Position numbers and translations under genes: made by a program. A model generated the notes under the pieces. That model made no database searches. It saw only the letters and a program-made list of their open reading frames with translations, and was not told where the DNA came from. From Mesorhizobium_B sp963522145 (GTDB taxonomy: Bacteria > Pseudomonadota > Alphaproteobacteria > Rhizobiales > Rhizobiaceae), in contig CAUQXI010000004.1 of NCBI GenBank assembly GCA_963522145.1, forward strand, positions 62,001-126,000: 64,000 bases of DNA, in the 5' to 3' direction. Positions 1 through 8,288 of the stretch are shown here, piece by piece. Position 1 is the stretch's first letter, and every line of letters starts with the position of its first letter.

Positions 1-901
1 CTAAGCGGCGGACGATCTCGACCACTGCGATCGTCACGACCACGCCGGCGAATGCGCCGAGAGAGGATGTCATGCCGCCCACGATCAGCATGGCCAGCAG
101 CGTGAAACCGAGATCGAAATAGAAGTCGCGCGGCGAGAACGCCCCGAGAAACTGCGCCATCATCGCCCCGGCCGCCATCGCCGCCACGACGCTCAGCACC
201 CATGACGCGAGCCGCGCGGTGCGATGATCGACGCCGACTGCCGCCGCACCGCGCTCGTCATCAGAGGCTGCACGCGCGCCGAGGCCGAACGCGCTTTCCT
301 TGAACAGGCGCGCCGCGACAAGCGTCAGGCTCGCCACCGCTATCGCGGTCCACAGCCCGACATCGCGCGGCACGCCATAAAAGGGCTGGCTGCCGCGCGT
401 GATGCTCCGGCTCGCGACCAGCAGCGTATACACGATGATCAGCAGTGCCAGGGTCGCGATGGACGCGCTCGAACCCGACAGGCGCAGCAGCGGCGTGCCG
501 GTCAAGAGCCCGACGAGGATCGCAAGGATCAGCACGACGACCAGCGCTCCCAGAAAGGGCAGCTGATAGCCGGCGAGAAAGTCGGGGAGGTCGCGCAGCG
601 TCGTCCGCTGGAGTGCAGCCGGCAGCGTCAGGATGCCGGTCGCATAGGCGCCCAGCCCCATGAACGCGGCATGCCCGAAGGAAACGATGCCGGTGTTCCC
701 CGAGAAGATCTGCAGCCCCAGCACCGCCGTGAGCATGATGGCGGCGTAGGTGAGGACGCGCTGCGTCGCCGCATTGCCGAAGAAATAGGCCGCGGCGCCC
801 ACCAGAAGCAGCGCCGCCACCATGCAGAGCGCGTCGGCGCCCGCGTTGCGGAGCGCCGCGGGCAGGCGTGATCCGCTTTCTGGCCGGGGCGGCGCCACCA
901 C
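1..901 (-). CDS. livM: Branched-chain amino acid-type ABC permease LivM, 3' end outside window
   Basis: Reading the minus strand leftward from a GTG at 901 (or 898) gives 300 codons without a stop to the window edge. The protein is strongly hydrophobic with several membrane segments and carries the LivM hallmark run LGLQIFSGNTGIVSFGHAAF near residues 58-77, then GLGAYATG. LivM is an inner-membrane subunit of high-affinity branched-chain amino acid or amide importers. An in-frame TGA at 908-910, which is also the stop of the upstream oxidoreductase gene, bounds the start; GAGGGGGAG lies directly before the GTG codons. An ATG at 823 is a possible later start. The tight spacing suggests co-transcription with the oxidoreductase, so this transporter probably imports the substrate of that pathway. 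The C-terminus is missing. Confidence 0.88.
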   Translation of the reverse strand, partial: MVAPPRPESGSRLPAALRNAGADALCMVAALLLVGAAAYFFGNAATQRVLTYAAIMLTAVLGLQIFSGNTGIVSFGHAAFMGLGAYATGILTLPAALQRTTLRDLPDFLAGYQLPFLGALVVVLILAILVGLLTGTPLLRLSGSSASIATLALLIIVYTLLVASRSITRGSQPFYGVPRDVGLWTAIAVASLTLVAARLFKESAFGLGARAASDDERGAAAVGVDHRTARLASWVLSVVAAMAAGAMMAQFLGAFSPRDFYFDLGFTLLAMLIVGGMTSSLGAFAGVVVTIAVVEIVRRL

Positions 902-907
902 TCCCCC

Positions 908-2074
908 TCACCTTGCCGCGAAACGCGCAGGGGAAAACGGATTGAGGATCGGCTGCTCGCCCTCAAGCACGAGCCTGGCAATCGCCTCACCCACCGCTGG
1001 ACCGGTTTTGAAGCCGTGCCCTGACGAACCGGCTGAAACCACCAGCCCTTCGACGCCGGGCATCGAACCGATCACGGGCAGGTCGTCGGGGCTCATGTCG
1101 TAAAGCCCGGCATAGCCGGGCCGGATGCCGAGATCGGCCATCGCCGGCACCCGATCGGCGAAAGTCTCGAGGATATCCACCGACTCGGACTCGTCGACGC
1201 CTTCCATATAGTTGTCCGGATCCTCGACAAGACGCGGGCGCACCACCTCGTCATGCCGCATGCCGGTGCCGCCGCCCGCCCAGGTGCCGGCGAGGATGAC
1301 GCCTTCGTTGTCAGGCCGCGCATAGTTTCGCGAGATGTCGTCGCACCAGGCGAAGGGCATCACGCTCGTGGCTTTGCCATGCGCATCGAGAACCGCCATC
1401 GGATGGCGCTCGATATGCAGCGGAAGGTCGAGACCAACCGTTCCCAGCAGGCGGCGCGTCCAGGGACCGGCGGCAAGCACCACCGTGTCGGCTTCCAGGC
1501 GGGTGCCGTCCGCGCATTCGATCCCTGTGATCCGCTCGCCGGTTTTTACGAGGCGGGTAACCAGCGTGTTCTGCACGATCCTCGCGCCGCTGGCCCTGGC
1601 CGCCTTCGCGATGGCATTGGTCGCGCCGAAGGCATCGGCATAGCCGTATTCGGGCTCCCAGATCGCCAGCGCCACGTCATCGGTCGTGAAGCCCGGCGCG
1701 GCATCCGCGAATGCGCGCGGCGTCAATGTCTCCATCCGCGCGCCTTCGCCCCGGATGCGCTCGGCCGCGGCCGACCAGTCTGCCTCGCTGTCCTTGCCGC
1801 AGACCCACATCATTCCGATCTGCGTGACGAACGAGCCTTCGCCTGCAATCTCCGGCAAGGCGACAAGGATCTCGCGCCCACGGATCGAAAGCTGGGAGAG
1901 TTCCGGTAGCAGGTAAAAAGCGTGGAGAAGGGCTGACGACTTGCCTGACGGGCCTCCCGCGGGATGCGTCTGCTCGACCAGCGCAACATCCGCACCCATC
2001 GCAGCCAGATGGTAGGCCGTGCTCGCGCCCACGATTCCGGCTCCGACGACGATCACGCTGTGTCCTGTTCGCAT
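908..2074 (-). CDS. FAD-dependent amine/amino acid oxidoreductase (DadA/SolA/PuuB-like family)
   Basis: 388 residues, a normal length for monomeric sarcosine oxidase or D-amino acid dehydrogenase relatives. The N-terminal dinucleotide-binding motif GAGIVG sits at residues 11-16 and is followed by an acidic strand end (VALVEQ), as expected for FAD binding. The C-terminus has GLYDMSPDDLPVIG and GHGFKTGPAVGE, typical of this fold. Such enzymes oxidise a C-N bond of an amine or amino acid, giving an imine. It is transcribed leftward into livM and divergently from the RpiR-led operon, which encodes a glutamine synthetase-like ligase, so a gamma-glutamylated amine is one possible substrate (inference). 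Exact substrate cannot be read from the sequence. Confidence 0.85.
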   Translation of the reverse strand: MRTGHSVIVVGAGIVGASTAYHLAAMGADVALVEQTHPAGGPSGKSSALLHAFYLLPELSQLSIRGREILVALPEIAGEGSFVTQIGMMWVCGKDSEADWSAAAERIRGEGARMETLTPRAFADAAPGFTTDDVALAIWEPEYGYADAFGATNAIAKAARASGARIVQNTLVTRLVKTGERITGIECADGTRLEADTVVLAAGPWTRRLLGTVGLDLPLHIERHPMAVLDAHGKATSVMPFAWCDDISRNYARPDNEGVILAGTWAGGGTGMRHDEVVRPRLVEDPDNYMEGVDESESVDILETFADRVPAMADLGIRPGYAGLYDMSPDDLPVIGSMPGVEGLVVSAGSSGHGFKTGPAVGEAIARLVLEGEQPILNPFSPARFAAR

Positions 2075-2228
2075 GGCTGGTTCCCGTGATCCTCACTGCC
2101 CGACAAACAAGCTAGAGTGAGGTGCTAAGCGATGTCAATATCTCTTCATCATTGACCAAGATCGTTGTTTCTGAAATTACTTCGACGCCCGCATGCATCT
2201 CGATGAGGCGCGGCTTTCGGGGAGGACG
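2075..2228. promoter_or_regulatory. Divergent promoter region with inverted repeat GTCAAT-N11-ATTGAC
   Basis: This gap separates the divergent oxidoreductase and RpiR genes. It holds a perfect inverted repeat with 6-base arms, GTCAAT at 2134-2139 and ATTGAC at 2151-2156, and a second imperfect one, GAAATTACTTC, at 2173-2183. Either could bind the adjacent RpiR-family regulator; no promoter boxes are certain. Assignment as operators is inference from position and symmetry. Confidence 0.4.
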
Positions 2229-3191
2229 ATGACGATCCGGGACGTCCTGATGCGGCATGATCTTGCTTTGACTCCGTCGGAGGAAAAGATCGTCCGCCTG
2301 CTTCTGACGGATTATCCGACCTCCGGCCTCGGCACCGCGGCGAACCTCGCGAGGCGCGCCGGCGTCAGTGATCCGACCGTCGTGCGGCTGGTCGTCAAGC
2401 TTGGTTATGCGGGCTTTCCCGATTTTCAGGCCAAGCTGCTGGCCGAAGTGGAATCGCGTCTGCATTCACCGCTCCTGATGATGGAAGCCAAGCGGCCTTC
2501 GAACCCGCCGGACAATGCGGTTTTTACCTATCTCGACTCAGTCGGCGCGGCAGTCGGCCGATCCGCGGAACAAACGCCGGTGCAGAGCTACGAGCGCGCG
2601 GCGCGCCTGCTGATGGAGGCGAAAGGCGATGTCGTCGTGCTCGGCGGACGCTTCAGCCGCCATGTCGCGGGCATGCTGGCCGGCTACCTGCTTCAGCTCA
2701 GGCCGGGCATCCGGGATGGGGGGGCGCTTTCCAGCCAAAGCTTCGACATGCTGCTGGACCTCAACCGCCGTGACGTGCTGGTCGTGTTCGACTATCGCCG
2801 CTACCAGCTCGATGTCGTGGCCTATGCCCGTCAGGCAGCAGCGCGCGAGGTCCGGATCGTGCTCTTCACCGATCGCTGGCTGTCGCCGATCTCCGAATTC
2901 GCGGAGGTCACGATCGTCAGCCCGTCCGAAGTGGCTTCCCCTTTCGACACGCTGGCGCCAGCCATCGCGCAGATGGAGGCGCTGGTCGCCCATATTCTCC
3001 TGAGCCTCGGCGACGACGCCCGCGCGCGCATCGAGTTGCTGGAGGATGTGCGCCGCGCCAATGCCGTCACGCTCGACAGCGCGGCTGAAGACAGCCCTCG
3101 CCGCACGCCCGGGCCGAAGCCGGCCGCGCGGAAATCAGGCAGTGCCACGCCCCGTCGCGGCCGGATACAAAGACAGGATACCGAAGCATGA
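2229..3191 (+). CDS. MurR/RpiR-family transcriptional regulator
   Basis: 320 residues with an N-terminal helix-turn-helix (about 37-58, with ARRAGVSDPTVVRLVVKLGY, the classic RpiR HTH) and a C-terminal SIS domain (about 130-270, beginning near VVVLGGRFSRHVAGML). SIS domains of this family sense phosphorylated sugars or other small ligands. I chose ATG 2229 because GGGGAGGA lies 3-9 bases before it; an upstream in-frame start at 2193 has no comparable site. The gene overlaps the next by ATGA and heads an operon of nitrogen-compound enzymes, so it probably controls that operon and the divergent oxidoreductase. The C-terminal tail is rich in Arg, Pro and Lys. Confidence 0.88.
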   Translation: MTIRDVLMRHDLALTPSEEKIVRLLLTDYPTSGLGTAANLARRAGVSDPTVVRLVVKLGYAGFPDFQAKLLAEVESRLHSPLLMMEAKRPSNPPDNAVFTYLDSVGAAVGRSAEQTPVQSYERAARLLMEAKGDVVVLGGRFSRHVAGMLAGYLLQLRPGIRDGGALSSQSFDMLLDLNRRDVLVVFDYRRYQLDVVAYARQAAAREVRIVLFTDRWLSPISEFAEVTIVSPSEVASPFDTLAPAIAQMEALVAHILLSLGDDARARIELLEDVRRANAVTLDSAAEDSPRRTPGPKPAARKSGSATPRRGRIQRQDTEA

Positions 3192-3829
3192 CCCTTCCCA
3201 GGCGGGACGACCCATTCCGAGCGGACGAAACGGCGCTGCTCCTCGTCGACATGCAGCGCATCTGGCTCGAGCCGGGCGCCGATCCCTCGCATCCGGAACG
3301 CGGTCCGGACCATTATTTCTATCGACATACCGCCGCGGAAACGATCCCCAACCAGGAGCGCCTGCTTCGGGCGGCGCGCGCCGGCGGCGTCGAGGTGATC
3401 CACACGATCATCCAGAGCCTGACCGAAGACGGCCGCGACCGCTCGCTCGACCACAAGCTGACGCCGATCCATATTGCGCCCAGCCTTCCCGAAGGGTTTC
3501 CGGTGGCGACTCTCGCTCCGGACGGTGACGAGATCATGCTGCCGAAGACATCGTCGGGCGTCTTCAACTCGACCAATATCGACTATGTGCTGAAGAATCT
3601 CGGCATCCGCTATCTCATCATCGTCGGCATCATGACCGATCAGTGCGTCGACATGGCAGTGCGCGACGCGGCCGACCGCGGCTATCTGGTCACCTGCATT
3701 TCAGACGCTTGTGCCGCCGGCACGCAGGAGCGTCACGAGACGGCGCTGAAGGCCTTTGGCGGCTATTGCTGGGTCACCGACACCGACACCGCGGTCGCTC
3801 GCATCGAAGCCCTGGGCGCACGCGCATGA
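3188..3829 (+). CDS. Isochorismatase-family cysteine hydrolase
   Basis: 213 residues, the usual size of the isochorismatase fold. The catalytic triad of the family is visible: Asp21 in LLLVDMQ, Lys120 in MLPKTSSG and Cys153 in MTDQCVDMAVRDAADRGY, followed by the typical TCISDACAAGTQERH. Members hydrolyse amides such as nicotinamide, N-carbamoyl compounds or ureas, as well as isochorismate. The gene overlaps rpiR upstream by ATGA and the glutamine synthetase-like gene downstream by ATGA, so translation is coupled. In this setting an amidase acting on an N-containing intermediate is more likely than true isochorismatase activity (inference). Confidence 0.85.
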   Translation: MTLPRRDDPFRADETALLLVDMQRIWLEPGADPSHPERGPDHYFYRHTAAETIPNQERLLRAARAGGVEVIHTIIQSLTEDGRDRSLDHKLTPIHIAPSLPEGFPVATLAPDGDEIMLPKTSSGVFNSTNIDYVLKNLGIRYLIIVGIMTDQCVDMAVRDAADRGYLVTCISDACAAGTQERHETALKAFGGYCWVTDTDTAVARIEALGARA

Positions 3830-5145
3830 ATCCCGCCGTCGAACCTCTCGTCGCTATTGTCACCACCGATCTGGCGGCAATCACGCGCGGACGCTCCGTG
3901 GTCCGGAGCCGGCTGGAGAAAACCGCCGCAACCGGCGTCGGCTGGCTGCAGGCCAACCTGTCGCTCACCCCGTTTAACTCGATCGCTCCCAATCCATGGG
4001 GGTCTTCGGGCGATCTCAGGCTGATCCCGGACGCCTCAGCCCGCTTCCAGACCGAGCTTACGGGATCGCCGACGCCCTTCGATATGGTTCCCGGCGATAT
4101 CGTCGAGCTGGATGGAGCTCCTTGGCTCGGGTGCACCCGCACCATGCTCAAAGATGCGCTGGCTGCCCTGAAGGCGGAAACCGGCCTGTCAGTGACGGCG
4201 GCCTTCGAGCACGAGTTCCAGCTCGACGGAACACAGTTCGGGCCCGGCCATTCGATGGCATTCGCAGCGCTGCGCCGGGCCGACCCGTTCGGGCCGACGC
4301 TGATGGCCGCGCTCGAACAGGCCGGCGTGGAGCCGGAAGTGATGATCGCCGAATTCGGCACCGAGCAGTTCGAGGTCACGCACGGGCCAGCCGACGCGCT
4401 GGTTGCGGCCGATCGCTGCGTCGCGATCCGCGAGATCACGCGCGAGCTGGCGCGAAACGCAGGCTGGCGTGCCAGTTTCGCGCCGAAGACGGCGCCCGAT
4501 GCGGTCGGAAACGGCGTCCACATCCATTTCAGCTTCACCGATGCAGGCGGCCAGCCCGCGACCTATGATGCGTCCAGGCCCGGCGGTCTTTCAACGATTG
4601 CCGGCGCGTTCTGTGCGGGCGTGCTGCGCCATCTGCCTGCGATCACGGCGCTCACCGCGTCCAGCGTGCCGTCCTATTATCGGCTCAAGCCGCACAGCTG
4701 GAGCTCGTCCTATACCTGGCTGGCCGATCGCGACCGGGAAGCGACGCTGCGCATCTGCCCGACCGTGACCATCGGAGGAAAGAACCCGGCGCGCCAGTAC
4801 AATGTCGAGTATCGCGCCGCCGATGCCACCGCCAATCCGTATCTTTCCCTGGCCGCGATCATCCGCGCCGGGCTGGAAGGCATCAAAGCGGGACTTTCCT
4901 CGCCGCCGCTCGTCACGGGCGATCCGACCGTGATGAGCGAGGAGGAACGGCAGGCGCTCGGCCTGCGCCGCCTGCCGGAAACGCTGGACGCCGCGCTCGA
5001 CGCATTCCTCGCCGACGCCACCGTGATTGGCTGGTTCGAACCGGCTTTCGTGGAGACCTTCGTCAGCCTCAAGCGGCACGAGATCGAGTATCTGAGCGGC
5101 CGCGACGCGGGCGATGTCTGCGCGCTTTATCGGACGCTTTATTGA
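3826..5145 (+). CDS. Glutamine synthetase-family ligase (gamma-glutamylamine synthetase-like)
   Basis: 439 residues. It keeps the glutamine synthetase framework: AFEHEFQL (metal ligands), MIAEFGTEQFEV, NGVHIHFSF, SSYYRLKPHSWSSSYTWLADRDREA split over the ATP and glutamate sites, and VEYRAADATANPYLS near the C-terminus. It lacks the adenylylation-site Tyr context of GlnA, and motif spellings diverge from true ammonia-assimilating enzymes. The family includes PuuA, IpuC and GlnT-type ligases that attach glutamate to amines. The ATG at 3826 overlaps the upstream stop (ATGA). Lying between an amidase, an N-formylglutamate amidohydrolase-like gene and an aminotransferase, a degradative role is likely; the amine is unknown. 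Confidence 0.83.
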   Translation: MNPAVEPLVAIVTTDLAAITRGRSVVRSRLEKTAATGVGWLQANLSLTPFNSIAPNPWGSSGDLRLIPDASARFQTELTGSPTPFDMVPGDIVELDGAPWLGCTRTMLKDALAALKAETGLSVTAAFEHEFQLDGTQFGPGHSMAFAALRRADPFGPTLMAALEQAGVEPEVMIAEFGTEQFEVTHGPADALVAADRCVAIREITRELARNAGWRASFAPKTAPDAVGNGVHIHFSFTDAGGQPATYDASRPGGLSTIAGAFCAGVLRHLPAITALTASSVPSYYRLKPHSWSSSYTWLADRDREATLRICPTVTIGGKNPARQYNVEYRAADATANPYLSLAAIIRAGLEGIKAGLSSPPLVTGDPTVMSEEERQALGLRRLPETLDAALDAFLADATVIGWFEPAFVETFVSLKRHEIEYLSGRDAGDVCALYRTLY

Positions 5146-5912
5146 TGGCCGGGGAGACAAAGGCGGACTGGCCGCCGGCGGTCGAGATCCTCAACAAGGA
5201 CGGCCGCTCCGACATCGTGCTGCTTTGCGAGCACGCCTCGAACCACATGCCGGCAGAGTATCAGCAGCTCGGTCTTGAGCGGGCTCACCTCGAGCGGCAT
5301 ATCGCGTGGGATATCGGCGCCGCCGCCGTTTCCCGCCGCCTTTCGCGGGAACTGGATGCGCCGGCGTTTCTCAGCAACTATTCGCGCCTGCTGATCGACC
5401 TCAACCGGCCGCTCGGCACCCCCGGCAGCATCCCGCTCCGCTCCGAGGACACCGACATTCCGGGCAATGCCGGCCTCGGCCCGGCCGAGCAGCAGCGGCG
5501 GGCGGAGAAAATGTTCCAACCCTTCCACAACGCCGTGGCAGCGTGCCTCGATCGCCGCGCGGCGGACGGCCGGCGAACATTGCTCGTCACCATCCACAGC
5601 TTCACGCCGGTCTTCCACGGCGTCGCGCGGCCATGGCACGCGGGCGTGCTGCATGACAAAGCGAGCGGCTTCGCCGAATACATCCTCGGTGGCCTGCGCA
5701 AGGATCCGGCCCTCGCGGTGAACGCGAATGTTCCATATGTGATCAGCCGCGACAGTGACTATGCGGTTCCAGTTCATGGCGACGATCGAGGAATACCGGC
5801 AGTGCTGATCGAGATCCGCCAAGACCTCCTGGCAGATGAGGCCGGCATCGAAGAGTGGACGAACCGTCTGCTGGCAGTGCTTTCGCAGCCGGGCCTGGAT
5901 GTTGCCGCATGA
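5145..5912 (+). CDS. N-formylglutamate amidohydrolase-family protein
   Basis: 255 residues. Family features include LLCEHASNHMP near the N-terminus, HIAWDIGA, the SRLLIDLNRP segment, TIHSFTPVFHG and the C-terminal PVLIEIRQDL-like stretch (AVLIEIRQDLL). Known members such as HutG release formate from N-formylglutamate using a bound metal. The ATG at 5145 shares one base with the upstream TGA, and the 3' end overlaps the aminotransferase gene by ATGA. No other histidine-degradation gene is nearby, so the true substrate may be another N-acyl or gamma-linked glutamate made by the upstream ligase (inference). Confidence 0.83.
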   Translation: MAGETKADWPPAVEILNKDGRSDIVLLCEHASNHMPAEYQQLGLERAHLERHIAWDIGAAAVSRRLSRELDAPAFLSNYSRLLIDLNRPLGTPGSIPLRSEDTDIPGNAGLGPAEQQRRAEKMFQPFHNAVAACLDRRAADGRRTLLVTIHSFTPVFHGVARPWHAGVLHDKASGFAEYILGGLRKDPALAVNANVPYVISRDSDYAVPVHGDDRGIPAVLIEIRQDLLADEAGIEEWTNRLLAVLSQPGLDVAA

Positions 5913-7225
5913 GCGGGGAAAGCCTGCGCCAACGCGACGCGCGCACGATCGCGGCGATCGGCCGCCTGCGTTTCTCGCCCCTGTCCCTGGTCGGCGGAAA
6001 GGGGAACCGGCTGATCGAGGAAGGCGGACGCGCCCTGCTCGACCTTTCGGGGTCGGCCGGTGCCGCGCTGCTGGGCTACAGCCATCCGGCGCTTGTTGAA
6101 GCGGTCGAAGGATCGGCGCGGAACATGGCCGGCGCCAGCCTGCTGCTCTACCCCAACGAACCGGCGGTCTCGCTGGCGGAGAAGCTTCTCGCCGCAATCC
6201 CCGGAGATGGCGACAGGCGGGTTTGGTTCGGCCATTCGGGATCGGACGCCAATGACTGCGCCGTCCGCGTGCTGCAGGCCGCGACGGGGCGCTCCCGCTT
6301 CATCTCTTTCATCGGCTCCTATCACGGCAACCTTTCAGGCTCGATGGGGATCAGCGGCCACACCGCGATGACGCATACGCTGCCGCGTCCCGGTCTAGTT
6401 TTGCTGCCCTATCCCGATCCGTACCGGCCGCGCTTCAGCGCCGACGAGGTGCTGGCCATGCTCGACTACCAGTTCGAGACCACCTGCCCTCCCCATCAGG
6501 TCGCCGCCGTCTTCATCGAGCCGCTGATGTCGGATGGCGGGCTGATCGTTCCGCCCCGGGGCTTTCTCAAGGCGATACAGGAGCGCTGCCGCCGGCACGG
6601 CATCATGGTGGTCGTGGACGAGGTGAAGGTGGGTCTCGGCCGCAGCGGCAGGATGCATTGCTTCGAGCATGAGGAACTTGATCCCGACCTGGTCATCTTC
6701 GGCAAAGGCCTGGGCGGCGGCATCCCACTGTCGGCGGTTGTCGGGCCACGCGTGATCATGGACCACGCGCCAGCCTTCGCGCTGCAGACAACCGCCGGCA
6801 ATCCGGTCGCGACGGCTGCGGGAAATGCGGTGCTCCAGGCGATCGAGGCGGAGGGCCTGATCGAGCATGCCGCCAGCGCCGGCCAACGTTTCGCCGACGG
6901 CTTGCGCGCGCTCGGCGAACGCCACACGATCATCGGCGACGTCAGGGGACGAGGCCTCGCGCTCGGCGTCGATCTTGTGGAGGACCGCGAGAGCCGCCGG
7001 CCGGTTTCGGCACTCACCACTGCGAAGATCATCTATCGCGGCTATGAATTGGGAGCCGCCTTCACCTATGTCGGCCTGAAGGCCAATGTGCTGGAATTCA
7101 CCCCGCCCCTGACGTTGAGCGAAGCCGAGATCGATGAAGGCATCGGGATCGTGGATCAGGCCATCGCCGATGTCGTCGCCGGCAAAGTCTCAGACGCGGC
7201 GGCGGCCGACTTCATGATGTGGTGA
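5909..7225 (+). CDS. Class III PLP-dependent aminotransferase
   Basis: 438 residues of fold-type I, class III. GSDAN at 111-115 binds the cofactor phosphate, Asp237 in MVVVDEVKVGLGRSG pairs with the pyridine nitrogen, and Lys266 in IFGKGLGGGIPLS forms the Schiff base. Class III enzymes typically move amino groups from omega positions (GABA, diaminobutyrate, putrescine, taurine). It is the last gene of the rpiR operon, overlapping the amidohydrolase gene by ATGA, and would remove the remaining amino group in a PuuE-like step. The start at 5909 is preferred over an upstream in-frame TTG/CTG extension because of that overlap. Substrate not determined. Confidence 0.88.
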   Translation: MSGESLRQRDARTIAAIGRLRFSPLSLVGGKGNRLIEEGGRALLDLSGSAGAALLGYSHPALVEAVEGSARNMAGASLLLYPNEPAVSLAEKLLAAIPGDGDRRVWFGHSGSDANDCAVRVLQAATGRSRFISFIGSYHGNLSGSMGISGHTAMTHTLPRPGLVLLPYPDPYRPRFSADEVLAMLDYQFETTCPPHQVAAVFIEPLMSDGGLIVPPRGFLKAIQERCRRHGIMVVVDEVKVGLGRSGRMHCFEHEELDPDLVIFGKGLGGGIPLSAVVGPRVIMDHAPAFALQTTAGNPVATAAGNAVLQAIEAEGLIEHAASAGQRFADGLRALGERHTIIGDVRGRGLALGVDLVEDRESRRPVSALTTAKIIYRGYELGAAFTYVGLKANVLEFTPPLTLSEAEIDEGIGIVDQAIADVVAGKVSDAAAADFMMW

Positions 7226-7304
7226 ATCCGCCCCGCTTCTCGCCCCTCTCATGCGGCGCGCAGCGGACTCATTCCCTTGTTCTTCCCTCCGGCCAGACCA
7301 CCCG

Positions 7305-8177
7305 TCAGCGATCCAGCTCCCGAACGAGGATGCTGATGAACGCCTCCGCCAGTTCGTGCGGCTCCTTTTGAGGCATGATGACGAAGTAAGGAAACGGAGC
7401 GGGAATCTCGAGGTCCAGCACCTTCATGAGCGTTCCCTGGCGAAGGTCCTCGGCGCACAGGATCGTGCTGCCGATCGCGATGCCGAGCCCCTCGCGCGCG
7501 GCCCGCAATGTGAGATGCGCGTTCGGCATGAAGATTTCCTGTCGCGGGGCGAGATCCTGCCGACCAAGGGCCCGGAGCACCCGGTTCCAATCCTCCCCGT
7601 CGACGGAATGGAGGAACACATGGCGTTCGAGGTCTCGCGCCTCCTGAATCGGATCTTCGCCATAGAACAGGCTCGGGCTGCAAACCGGAAAATAAGCCTC
7701 GTTCCTGAGCATGGCGCGCCGCGTGCCGCTGATCGGGCGTTCGCCGAACGACAGGATCACGTCGGTGTCCTTGCCGGCGGCTTCTATGGTTTCGAGCCGC
7801 ACGGTCACGAGGGGATAGGTCGCCGAGAAGTTCAGCAGGACTTTCACCAGCCGCAGGGCCATGAGCGCCGGCGCGCATGCAACGCGCAGTTCTCCCCGCG
7901 CCTGGCCGGGCGGCTGATCGCGAAACGCCTCGCTCAAGCCACGGAACGCTTCCGCCACCCTGGCCTGCAGGGCACGGCCCGCGGGCGTGAGAACCAGGTC
8001 CCGACGTCCACGATGCACCAGCCGCTGGCCGACTTGCTCTTCCAGCAGGCGGATCTGGTGCCGTATGGCCCCAGGCGTCACATTCAGCCGCGCCGCACCT
8101 TCAACGATGCTTCCCGCTTCTCCCACCGCGTGGAAGCTGCGGATGGCGACAAGGGAGGGCATGCCGAGGCCAAACAA
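7305..8177 (-). CDS. LysR-family transcriptional regulator
   Basis: 290 residues. The N-terminal winged helix is clear (IRSFHAVGEAGSIVEGAARLNVTPGAIRHQIRLLEEQVG spans about 12-50), with the GcvA-like LNVTPGAIRHQI recognition helix, and the rest is a periplasmic-binding-like effector domain. TTG at 8177 is supported by GGAGAGGG six bases before it; an ATG at 8162 is the alternative. It is divergent from the ABC importer/hydrolase operon starting at 8289, so it is the probable regulator of that operon, acting through the palindrome at 8214-8228. Confidence 0.86.
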   Translation of the reverse strand: MFGLGMPSLVAIRSFHAVGEAGSIVEGAARLNVTPGAIRHQIRLLEEQVGQRLVHRGRRDLVLTPAGRALQARVAEAFRGLSEAFRDQPPGQARGELRVACAPALMALRLVKVLLNFSATYPLVTVRLETIEAAGKDTDVILSFGERPISGTRRAMLRNEAYFPVCSPSLFYGEDPIQEARDLERHVFLHSVDGEDWNRVLRALGRQDLAPRQEIFMPNAHLTLRAAREGLGIAIGSTILCAEDLRQGTLMKVLDLEIPAPFPYFVIMPQKEPHELAEAFISILVRELDR

Positions 8178-8213
8178 ACGAATCCCTCTCCGTCAATCCA
8201 ATTGACATTCAGC

Positions 8214-8228
8214 GCGAAACTTCTTCGC
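8214..8228. promoter_or_regulatory. Candidate LysR operator, GCGAA-N5-TTCGC
   Basis: A perfect inverted repeat with 5-base arms and a 5-base spacer lies in the 111-base gap between lysR and the divergent importer operon. Spacing and position match the T-N11-A style recognition sites of LysR proteins. A wider pair, CCAATT at 8198-8203 and AATTGG at 8241-8246, brackets it. Function is inferred. Confidence 0.45.
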
Positions 8229-8288
8229 TTGCGGCAATAGAATTGGCGTGGTCGATTGGAGTCAAGAGGAATCCACCCAGGGAAAAGC

